Shown here one piece after another: positions 8,692 to 16,042 of a stretch of 39,831 nt of DNA (position 1 is the stretch's first letter; each line of letters begins with the position of its first letter). The notes below the pieces were generated by a model, which saw nothing but the letters and a program-made list of their open reading frames with translations, was not told the origin of the DNA and made no database searches. The position numbers and the translations under genes are program-made. The stretch comes from Fretibacterium sp. (GTDB lineage Bacteria; Synergistota; Synergistia; Synergistales; Aminobacteriaceae): contig JAIKZX010000125.1 of assembly GCA_024681935.1 (NCBI GenBank), positions 1 through 39,831 of the forward strand. Reading direction: 5' to 3'.

Positions 8692-8722
8692 TTGAAGTTC
8701 AGTTTTTGTTTGGTTGTATAAT
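8692..8722 (+). promoter_or_regulatory. Probable promoter of the sensory island
   Basis: A perfect TATAAT (8717-8722) is preceded by TTGAAG (8692-8697) with a rather long 19-base spacer, in an AT-rich patch that stands out from the GC-rich surroundings. It lies 27 bases upstream of the first kinase gene. This suggests the kinase cluster has its own start of transcription rather than depending only on the his promoter. Confidence 0.45.
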
Positions 8723-8749
8723 AACAAATTAAAGGGGGGGCGGGAAACA

Positions 8750-11700
8750 ATGGAAAAAAAGCACAGCGCGAAGTATGAGGGTAGCATGCAGACCCCATAT
8801 TTATCGCCGCTGGGTGCGTGGGCGCTGGCGTTTGGGTGCGCCATCGGCTGGGGGGCTTTCATCCTGCCGGGAACGACCTTCCTCCCCAAGGCCGGGCCGA
8901 TGGGGACCATCATAGGAATAGCTATTGGCGCAGTCCTCATGCTGGTCATTGCCTTCAACTACCATTTCATGATGAATCACCACTCAGGGAGCGGCGGGGC
9001 CTTCTCCTACGCCAGGGCGGCCTTTGGGTACGACCACGGGTTCCTGTGCGCCTGGTTCCTCATCCTGACCTACGTTGTTATTTTGTGGGCCAACGCCAGC
9101 GCCCTTGTCATAATCTTCAGGGAGCTGGGGGCGGGACTGCTCCGGACCGGCTTTCATTACCAGATTGCGGGATATGACGTTTTCTTTGGAGAGGTGGCCG
9201 TCTCCATCGGAATGGTTCTGCTGGCCGGCATTATCTGCATCCGAAGCAAAAACCTCGCGGGGGCGATACAGACTTTAATGGCCGTCCTGCTGTTTGGCGG
9301 CATCCTCTTTTGCCTGGGTGCTGTCGTCTCAGGGATGCAGGGATACGAGAATCTGAAGCCCTGGTTCATGCCCGCCGAAAAGCCGTATATCCAGATATTG
9401 CAGGTTGCCACGCTGGTGCCCTGGGCATTTGTGGGCTTTGAGTCCGTCTCCCACTCCACGGGCGAGTTCCGTTTCTCCCCGCGCAAGTCCTTCGCCGTCA
9501 TGGCCTCGGCAGTGGTGACGGCCGGTCTGGCCTATGTCCTCCTCACGTGGCTCGCGGCCTCCGCCCAGCCGGAGGGCCACAGCAACTGGCTTTCCCACAT
9601 TGAATTTTTGCGGCGCATGGATGGGGTGGAGAAGTTCCCCGTCTTTTTCGCAATCAAAGCGGCCATGGGGCGGGCCGGAATCGTCATCCTGGCGGTCATG
9701 CTGATGGCGGCCGTTGTGACGGGCATTTTGGGCAACTACATCGCGGCCTCCCGCCTGCTCTACGCCCTGGCCGGCGATGGGATACTCCCCGGGAGAATCC
9801 ACGCGCTGAGCCGGAGCCACACCCCCGCAAAGGCTATTTTTCTCATCATGCTGTTTTCTGCCTTCATCCCCTTCCTTGGAGGGACAGCCATGGGCTGGCT
9901 TGTGGACGTAACCTCCGTAGGGGCCACCATCGCCTATGGCTACACATCGGCCGCCGCCTTCAGGATGGCGCACCAGGAGGGCCGCCGCGGCCCGAAGCTC
10001 ATTGGGGCCCTGGGGGTCCTCATCTCAGTGGTTTTCCTGCTGATGGTCATCGTGCCCAACTTCTGGTCCATCAACACGATGGCGGCGGAGTCCTACCTCA
10101 TCCTGACGGTGTGGGGCTTTCTGGGGCTGGGCTTCTTCCGCTTTATCATCGGAAAGGACCACGGGCACCGCTTCGGGAAATCCATGGTCGCGTGGGGAAC
10201 CATGCTGATCCTTCTCTTCTTCGTTTCCGCGGTCTGGATGCGCCAGGGGATATATGGCGAGATAAAGCATTACATTGACGACGACAATGTCTGCCAGATC
10301 GTCAATGCGTCGCTCATCAGAAATAATATGCTTCAGATGGGGCTCTATGCCATAAGCCTGGCAATCCTGTTCAGCATCTTCTCCATTATGAGCAAAAGAG
10401 AGAAGCAGCTGCAGGCCGAAAGGATTCAGGCAGAGAGGGCCAACGCCGCAAAAAGCGAGTTTCTGGCCAACATGTCCCACGAGATACGCACGCCCATCAA
10501 CGCCGTGCTGGGCATGAACGAGATGATTATCCGCGAGAGCCGGGACAAGCGCATCACGACCTTTGCCCGCAACGTGGAGAGCGCCGGGAAAAATTTGCTG
10601 GCCATCATCAACGACATCCTGGACTTCTCCAAGATCGAGGCGGGCAGAATGGAGATTGTCGAGGCGGACTACAGGCTCAGCTCCGTCCTGAACGACGTTA
10701 CGAACATGATCATGTTCAAGGCAAAGCAGAAGAGCCTGGATTTCCATATCGACGTCGATGATACGCTGCCGGACGTGCTGTTCGGGGACTCGGTGAGGGA
10801 AAGACAGATCGTCGTCAACATTCTGAACAACGCCGTGAAGTACACCCACGAGGGAAGCGTGTCTTTCCGCGTGGGGGGGGAACAGGCAGGCAATACCCTG
10901 ATCCTTGTTTTCCAGGTGAAGGACACGGGCATCGGCATCAGGCAGGAGGACCTGCCCAGGCTCTTTGGCAAGTTTCAGCGCGTGGACCTGGCCAGGAACA
11001 GCACGGTGGAGGGGACGGGCCTGGGTCTGTCCATCGCAAAGAACCTGCTGGAGACGATGGGCGGGAAGATCGAGGTGGAGAGCGAGTATGGCAAAGGCTC
11101 CACGTTCACCCTTCACCTGCCGCAGAAGATCGTTTCTCACGAACCCATCGGGGACTTCCAGAAGAAATTTGAACAGTACATCCACAGCATGAGGGCCTAT
11201 CGCGAGTCCTTCAAAGCCCCTGACGCGCGCATTCTGGTGGTGGACGACACGGAGATGAACCTGACGGTCGTCGAGGAACTTCTCGCCAAGACGGAAGTCC
11301 GTATAGACAAAGCCACGAGCGGCATCAATGCCCTGGCCCTGACGGAGAAGACACACTACGACCTGATCCTGATGGACAACCGGATGCCTCAGATGGACGG
11401 CACCGAGACGATGAATCGCATTCATCAGCAGGACAGCGGCGCCAACCAAAAGACGCCTGTCATCTGCCTGACGGCCGACGCGGTGAGCGGGGCAAAGGCG
11501 CGTTATATCTCAGAAGGCTTCACAGACTACCTCTCCAAACCCATCGAGGGCGCGCTGCTGGAGGCGGCGCTGATAAAGTATCTTCCGGCGGAGAAGGTGG
11601 TCCTTCAGGAGGAGTCCGGGGACATCCGGGACATCCAGGAAACGATAAAGGATATGACGGAGCTCGAGTCCTTCTACGCGGGGATAAAGGAGCTGAACTA

Positions 11701-12310
11701 CGGAGACGCAATCCGCTTCTGTTCAAACGAGAGAGTCCTGAAGAAGACCCTGGACCAGTTCTATCACTCCATCAAGTCCAACGCCAACGCCATCGACGGG
11801 TTCCTGATGGAGAAGGACTACAGGAACTTCACCATCAGGGTCCATGCCCTGAAGAGCTCAGCGCGGCTGATTGGGGCAAATGCCTTGTCGTCGGACGCCC
11901 GGTATCTGGAGAATCTTGGGAACTCCCTGACGCTGGAGGATATTGACCGCATTGAGAAGCTGACGCCCAGGCTGCTGGAGAATTACAGAAAATTCCTTGA
12001 GCTCCTGTCGCCCCTGTACGCGGAGGAAGAGGCGGCGCGGGAGCTGGCTCCGGAGATATCCGTCAGCGACCTTAACGAGGCCTATGAAACGATAAGACAG
12101 TTTATCAGGAGTTTTGACATCGACGCTATTGATGCCTTCATCTCGGAGGTCAGGAAATACCGCATTCCCAAGCTGGAGGAATCGCGGTTCGAGGCTGTTG
12201 AAGAGTGCGTCCGCAATATGGACTGGATTGGCCTGGAGGAGGCCCTGAGGGGACTGCAGCCCGTGATTCCCGGCCAGAAAAAAGATAAAGAGGGGGATAA
12301 TATAGTATGA
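8750..12310 (+). CDS. APC-family amino-acid permease fused to hybrid histidine kinase (HisKA-HATPase-REC-HPt)
   Basis: A single 1186-residue chain combines a transporter and a complete phosphorelay. Residues about 10-550 resemble APC-superfamily amino-acid permeases. The unwound first helix has the substrate motif in AIGWGAFILPGTTF, and the sixth helix has AFVGFESVSHSTGEF. A last membrane segment and coiled coil lead to a HisKA domain with phospho-accepting His577 (NMSHEIRTPIN). The HATPase domain follows, with DTGIGI and GTGLGLSIAKNL, then a receiver with Asp876 (ILMDNRMPQMDG), then an HPt domain with His1032 (RVHALKSS) and a further helical C-terminal domain. Start: ATG 8750 behind a G-rich ribosome site; an upstream in-frame TTG at 8714 lies inside the promoter. 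The likely role is sensing an amino acid by binding or transport and passing phosphate on. CbrA (SLC5-type transporter-kinase) is an analogous design. Its stop overlaps the binding-protein gene in an ATGA. Confidence 0.9.
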   Translation: MEKKHSAKYEGSMQTPYLSPLGAWALAFGCAIGWGAFILPGTTFLPKAGPMGTIIGIAIGAVLMLVIAFNYHFMMNHHSGSGGAFSYARAAFGYDHGFLCAWFLILTYVVILWANASALVIIFRELGAGLLRTGFHYQIAGYDVFFGEVAVSIGMVLLAGIICIRSKNLAGAIQTLMAVLLFGGILFCLGAVVSGMQGYENLKPWFMPAEKPYIQILQVATLVPWAFVGFESVSHSTGEFRFSPRKSFAVMASAVVTAGLAYVLLTWLAASAQPEGHSNWLSHIEFLRRMDGVEKFPVFFAIKAAMGRAGIVILAVMLMAAVVTGILGNYIAASRLLYALAGDGILPGRIHALSRSHTPAKAIFLIMLFSAFIPFLGGTAMGWLVDVTSVGATIAYGYTSAAAFRMAHQEGRRGPKLIGALGVLISVVFLLMVIVPNFWSINTMAAESYLILTVWGFLGLGFFRFIIGKDHGHRFGKSMVAWGTMLILLFFVSAVWMRQGIYGEIKHYIDDDNVCQIVNASLIRNNMLQMGLYAISLAILFSIFSIMSKREKQLQAERIQAERANAAKSEFLANMSHEIRTPINAVLGMNEMIIRESRDKRITTFARNVESAGKNLLAIINDILDFSKIEAGRMEIVEADYRLSSVLNDVTNMIMFKAKQKSLDFHIDVDDTLPDVLFGDSVRERQIVVNILNNAVKYTHEGSVSFRVGGEQAGNTLILVFQVKDTGIGIRQEDLPRLFGKFQRVDLARNSTVEGTGLGLSIAKNLLETMGGKIEVESEYGKGSTFTLHLPQKIVSHEPIGDFQKKFEQYIHSMRAYRESFKAPDARILVVDDTEMNLTVVEELLAKTEVRIDKATSGINALALTEKTHYDLILMDNRMPQMDGTETMNRIHQQDSGANQKTPVICLTADAVSGAKARYISEGFTDYLSKPIEGALLEAALIKYLPAEKVVLQEESGDIRDIQETIKDMTELESFYAGIKELNYGDAIRFCSNERVLKKTLDQFYHSIKSNANAIDGFLMEKDYRNFTIRVHALKSSARLIGANALSSDARYLENLGNSLTLEDIDRIEKLTPRLLENYRKFLELLSPLYAEEEAARELAPEISVSDLNEAYETIRQFIRSFDIDAIDAFISEVRKYRIPKLEESRFEAVEECVRNMDWIGLEEALRGLQPVIPGQKKDKEGDNIV
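11690..12253 (+). repeat. Copy 1 of a 564-base segment duplicated in the next kinase gene (15407-15970)
   Basis: The HPt domain plus C-terminal helical domain of this kinase aligns without any gap over 188 codons with the end of the second kinase gene. By-eye comparison finds 36 differing residues, so about 81% protein identity. Nucleotide runs such as AAGAGCTCAGCGCGGCTGAT are shared exactly. The kinase core upstream is clearly less alike, so the copy unit, or later gene conversion, covers mainly this 3' part. Confidence 0.8.
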
Positions 12311-13140
12311 TTAAAAAGGGTCACGTCCGTCTGTTCACAGGAATCGCCGCGGCTGCGCTGATTTTGGCTGTCGCGGCAGGGGCGCTGTGGGTAATGAACG
12401 CAGGGCAGACAGATGTGCCTGTGTATGACGGGTCCCTGCAAAAGGTGCTGGACGCCGGGCAACTCCTCTTCGGTTTTGACGCGGACTTTCCCCCCATGAG
12501 CTTTGCTGACGGGGAGGGAGAAATTGTCGGCTTTGACATTGATATGCTTCAGGAGGTCTGCAGCCGGCTTGGCGTTGAGTTCATCAAGCGGCCCATCAAC
12601 TGGAATACCAAGGAAGACGACCTGAACAGATGGAGGGTGGATTGTATTGGCGGCCTGCTGATCACGCCCGGTCGGGCCGAGAGGATGGATTTGTCGGAGC
12701 CCTATATAAAAGAAGCTCTGATTTTTGTGGTTCCGGGCAGCAGCAGCGCAAGGTCGCTGGACGACCTCAAGGGCAAAAAAATCGGCGTGCAGTCCGGCTC
12801 CAAGCCGCAGGAAGCGCTGAAGGCGCTGGATATTTATAAAGAGATTTCGGTCGCAACGCTTAAAAACAATCTGGACATCCTTCAGGAACTGAAGCGGGGG
12901 ACGCTGGATGCAGGGCTCGTGGACTCGGTGGCCGCGTATTATTTCGTAGCCTTAAGCAGCGAACGGTATTTTGTCCTTCCCGAAAGACTGGGCGAGGAGA
13001 AATTCGCGATAGGCTTCAGGAAGAACGACAAGGCGCTGCGGGACAGATTTCAGGAGATTATCAGTGAGATGAAAGCCGACGGGACGCTTGGCAAAATCTC
13101 GGAAAAATGGTTTGAAAGCGACATCACGATAGTAAGGTAA
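12307..13140 (+). CDS. Family-3 extracytoplasmic amino-acid-binding protein
   Basis: This 277-residue protein has an N-terminal membrane segment or signal (about 9-30) and one SBP_bac_3 domain, the fold of ABC amino-acid-binding proteins. The first strand reads LLFGFDADFPPMSF. Arg123 in the ITPGRAERMDLSEPY block matches the residue that holds the ligand carboxylate, and Asp206 in LDAGLVDSVAAYYF matches the one that holds the amino group, so it probably binds an amino acid. No lipobox cysteine is present; it may be periplasmic or stay anchored by its N-terminal helix. No amino-acid ABC permease or ATPase follows. It lies between two sensor kinases and overlaps the first by an ATGA, suggesting it presents ligand to a kinase rather than to a transporter. 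That role is inference. Confidence 0.88.
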   Translation: MIKKGHVRLFTGIAAAALILAVAAGALWVMNAGQTDVPVYDGSLQKVLDAGQLLFGFDADFPPMSFADGEGEIVGFDIDMLQEVCSRLGVEFIKRPINWNTKEDDLNRWRVDCIGGLLITPGRAERMDLSEPYIKEALIFVVPGSSSARSLDDLKGKKIGVQSGSKPQEALKALDIYKEISVATLKNNLDILQELKRGTLDAGLVDSVAAYYFVALSSERYFVLPERLGEEKFAIGFRKNDKALRDRFQEIISEMKADGTLGKISEKWFESDITIVR

Positions 13141-13162
13141 TTTTAAGAAGGGGAACTCCGCG

Positions 13163-15973
13163 ATGATGAAGAACAAGACAAAAATCACCGCCTCCGTTTT
13201 GCGCGAAATGGTAGTTACCTCCCTTGTAATCCTGGTCTTCCTGGGCGTGATCATCGCCTATTACATCATGCTGGCCTCTGAGACAAGGCAGAGAATCATC
13301 AAGAACAGCGAACTTGTGGCCAAGACAGCGGCACAGGAGATCAACACATACCTTTCCAACGGTATTCACGCCCTGACTCTGACATGCCATACGCTGGACA
13401 ATATGCTTCGTGACGCAAGGCCGCAGGATGAGATACGCAGCTTTCTGATAAATCAGACCGTTGCCGCCGAAAGAATCACGTCGGGGAACACCACCGGCTT
13501 ATATGGCTACGTCAATGGTGAATATCTCGACGGAACGGGTTGGGTGCCGGAAGCGGATTATGTCCCCACAAAGCGCCCGTGGTATATCGGCGCGCGGGCA
13601 AACAATGGACAGGTCGCCGTCGTTGACCCCTATCTTGATGTGTATTCGAACTCGATTATGATCTCGCTTGCCAAAACGCTCTGTGACTTCAAAAGCGTCG
13701 CCGCGCTGGATTTCTCCCTGAACCCTCTGCAGGTTTTCATGGAGGGGCTGACCACCAGGAATGAGGCAGACATAGAGATCGTACTTGACAGAAACTATCA
13801 GGTTCTTGCGCACTCCAGCAAATCAGAGCTGGGCAAAAACTACATGGCTGAGGAGGGCACGTTCGGCCACGCGCTTGTCGATATGTTGCGCGCACATGGC
13901 GAGGGGTATTTTTCGTTCAGCTTTGACGGAGCGAATTATATCGTGTATACGGCGCCGGTGATGAACGACTGGCTTTGCCTGTCCATTTTCGACGCGACGC
14001 CCGCGTTCCGCCAGTTGAGGAACATACTGATCTTTACGGTTGTGGCGTCGGTCCTGGTCGCCTTTGTGCTGTCCCTTATCATGGGGTACTCCAACAGGAA
14101 AGCCCGTCTCGCGCGGGAGCTCAGGCTCAAAGAGAAGGCTGAACGGGCGGCCGCGGCGAGCGAGGCGAAGTCCGCCTTTCTCTCGAACATGTCGCACGAG
14201 ATCCGCACGCCCATCAACGCCGTGCTGGGCATGAACGAGATGATTCGGCGCGAGAGCGGCAACCAGCAGAGCGTCATCGAGTACACCAAAAACATTCATA
14301 CGGCGGGCAGCAGGCTGTTGGGCCTCGTCAATGACATCCTGGACTTCTCCAAGATCGAGACAGGAAAGATGGAAATCGTCCCCGCCGACTATGACCTCTC
14401 GTCCCTTCTCAACGACCTGGCCGACATGATCCAGGCAAAGACGGAGGAGAAGGGGCTGCTGCTCAAACTGGATTTTGATGAGACCATGCCGAAGCTGCTC
14501 CACGGCGATGGGAGGCGGATCAGGCAGGTGGCCGCGAACCTCCTCACCAATGCCGTCAAGTACACGGAGAAGGGCAGCGTCGCCTTCCATGTCGGCTATG
14601 AGAAAATCCCGGACGCCCCGGATGACGTGTTCCTGGACTTCTCCGTCAGCGACACGGGCATCGGCATCAGGCCCGAGGACATAGAGAAACTCTTCACAGA
14701 GTTTGAACGCATCGAGGAAAAACGCAACCGCAGCATCGCGGGGCTGGGGCTGGGCCTGAACATCACCAAACGGCTGCTGGAGATGATGGGGAGCAAGCTG
14801 AAGGTGGAGAGCGTTTACGGGCAGGGGTCCACTTTCTCCTTCCGTCTGAGGCAGAAAGTCACCGGCTGGGAGGCGCTGGGCAATTACAGGAAAGCCTGCC
14901 GCGCGCCGCTCCCGGCCCCGGAGCAGACGAAGGCCCGGAAGACGTTTACCGCGCCGGATGCGTCGGTCCTTGTTGTTGACGACACGCCGATGAACCTGAC
15001 GGTGTTCATGGGCCTGCTGAAGAGCACAAAGATGCAGATTGACACGGCGGAGAGCGGTGGTGAGGGCCTGGCGCTTTCGCGCAGCAGGAAGTACGACATC
15101 ATCGTCCTGGACCACATGATGCCGGAAAAGGACGGCATCGAGACGCTGCACGAGCTGAAGACCGAGACGGACAATCCTAACCTTCATACGCCCGTGATCT
15201 GCCTGACCGCAAACGCCATCTCCGGCGCGCGGGAGAGGTACCTCGCGGAGGGCTTCGACGACTACCTGAGCAAGCCCATTGAGGGCGCGGACCTGGAAGC
15301 GGCGATATACAAGTACCTTTCCCAGGAGAAGGTGACACTTCAGACGGCACCGGAGGAAGGCAAAGGGGAGACGACGGAACTCAGGACCTTCTACGCCTCC
15401 GTGCCGGAGCTGAACTACGGGGACGCAATCCGCTTCTGCGCCAACGAGGAGGTCCTGAAGGAGACCCTGAAGCAGTTCTACCGCGCCATAAAACCGAACA
15501 TCACCGCCATCGACGGGTTCCTGACGGAGAAGGACTACAAGAACTACACCATCAGGGTCCACGCGCTGAAGAGCTCAGCGCGGCTGATTGGGGCGGAGGC
15601 GCTGTCGGCGGACGCCCGGCATCTGGAGGATCTTGGGAACTCTCTGACACGGGAGGACATTGACCACATCGAGGAGCTGACGCCCAGGCTGCTGGAGGAT
15701 TACAGAAAATTCCTTAAGCTCCTGTCGCCCCTGTACGCGAAGGAAGAAGCGGCGCGGGAGTCGGCTCCGGAGATCTCCGTCAGCGATCTGAACGAGGCGT
15801 ATGAAGCGATAAAACAATTTGTCGAGAGCTTTGACATCGACGCGATTGACATCTTCATTGCGGAGATCAGGAAGTACCGCATCCCCAAGCCGGAGGAGGC
15901 GAAGTTCGCGGCGGTGGAGGAGTGCGTCCGCAACATGGACTGGAACGGCCTTGAGGAGGCCCTGAAGGGATAG
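13163..15973 (+). CDS. Hybrid histidine kinase with dCACHE amino-acid-type sensor (HisKA-HATPase-REC-HPt)
   Basis: This 936-residue membrane kinase begins with a membrane helix (about 15-38), an extracytoplasmic double-CACHE domain (about 40-285) and a second helix (about 290-312). The sensor contains Tyr133, Arg138, Trp140 and Tyr141 (DYVPTKRPWY) and Asp183 (AALDFS), a spacing close to the published amino-acid-binding motif of dCACHE_1 receptors such as PctA. His345 is the phospho-accepting histidine (NMSHEIRTPIN). The HATPase domain has DTGIGI and a slightly altered G box (AGLGLGL in place of GTGLGL). The receiver has Asp650 (VLDHMMPEKDG) and the HPt domain has His800. The kinase and receiver are most like the third kinase, whereas the HPt end is most like the first, so the gene is a mosaic. 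The ribosome site AAGGGG precedes ATG 13163; ATG 13166 is equally possible. Confidence 0.93.
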   Translation: MMKNKTKITASVLREMVVTSLVILVFLGVIIAYYIMLASETRQRIIKNSELVAKTAAQEINTYLSNGIHALTLTCHTLDNMLRDARPQDEIRSFLINQTVAAERITSGNTTGLYGYVNGEYLDGTGWVPEADYVPTKRPWYIGARANNGQVAVVDPYLDVYSNSIMISLAKTLCDFKSVAALDFSLNPLQVFMEGLTTRNEADIEIVLDRNYQVLAHSSKSELGKNYMAEEGTFGHALVDMLRAHGEGYFSFSFDGANYIVYTAPVMNDWLCLSIFDATPAFRQLRNILIFTVVASVLVAFVLSLIMGYSNRKARLARELRLKEKAERAAAASEAKSAFLSNMSHEIRTPINAVLGMNEMIRRESGNQQSVIEYTKNIHTAGSRLLGLVNDILDFSKIETGKMEIVPADYDLSSLLNDLADMIQAKTEEKGLLLKLDFDETMPKLLHGDGRRIRQVAANLLTNAVKYTEKGSVAFHVGYEKIPDAPDDVFLDFSVSDTGIGIRPEDIEKLFTEFERIEEKRNRSIAGLGLGLNITKRLLEMMGSKLKVESVYGQGSTFSFRLRQKVTGWEALGNYRKACRAPLPAPEQTKARKTFTAPDASVLVVDDTPMNLTVFMGLLKSTKMQIDTAESGGEGLALSRSRKYDIIVLDHMMPEKDGIETLHELKTETDNPNLHTPVICLTANAISGARERYLAEGFDDYLSKPIEGADLEAAIYKYLSQEKVTLQTAPEEGKGETTELRTFYASVPELNYGDAIRFCANEEVLKETLKQFYRAIKPNITAIDGFLTEKDYKNYTIRVHALKSSARLIGAEALSADARHLEDLGNSLTREDIDHIEELTPRLLEDYRKFLKLLSPLYAKEEAARESAPEISVSDLNEAYEAIKQFVESFDIDAIDIFIAEIRKYRIPKPEEAKFAAVEECVRNMDWNGLEEALKG
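15407..15970 (+). repeat. Copy 2 of the 564-base kinase-end duplication (see 11690-12253)
   Basis: This stretch codes for the HPt and C-terminal helical domain of the dCACHE kinase and is collinear with 11690-12253 without insertion or deletion. The two copies lie about 3.7 kb apart in direct orientation, close enough for recombination between them, which would delete the binding-protein gene and fuse the two kinases. Confidence 0.8.
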
Positions 15974-16042
15974 GCAGCTATTGGCCCCTGCTGCTTTCGA
16001 GGTGGGAACGTTTTGCGAATGGATAAGAAAGGATGGAAATAA

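Noticed and set aside
8714-8749. Upstream TTG as start of the APC-kinase
   Set aside because: It falls within the TATAAT promoter element and has no ribosome site; ATG 8750 follows a G-rich ribosome site.
10025-11449. Minus-strand open frame of 474 codons
   Set aside because: It is antisense to the APC-kinase core, has no domain, and similar antisense frames appear opposite each of the three homologous kinases.
13823-15562. Minus-strand open frame of 579 codons
   Set aside because: It is antisense to the dCACHE kinase. The product is a low-complexity Arg/Val/His-rich sequence, as expected from reverse reading of GC-rich codons.
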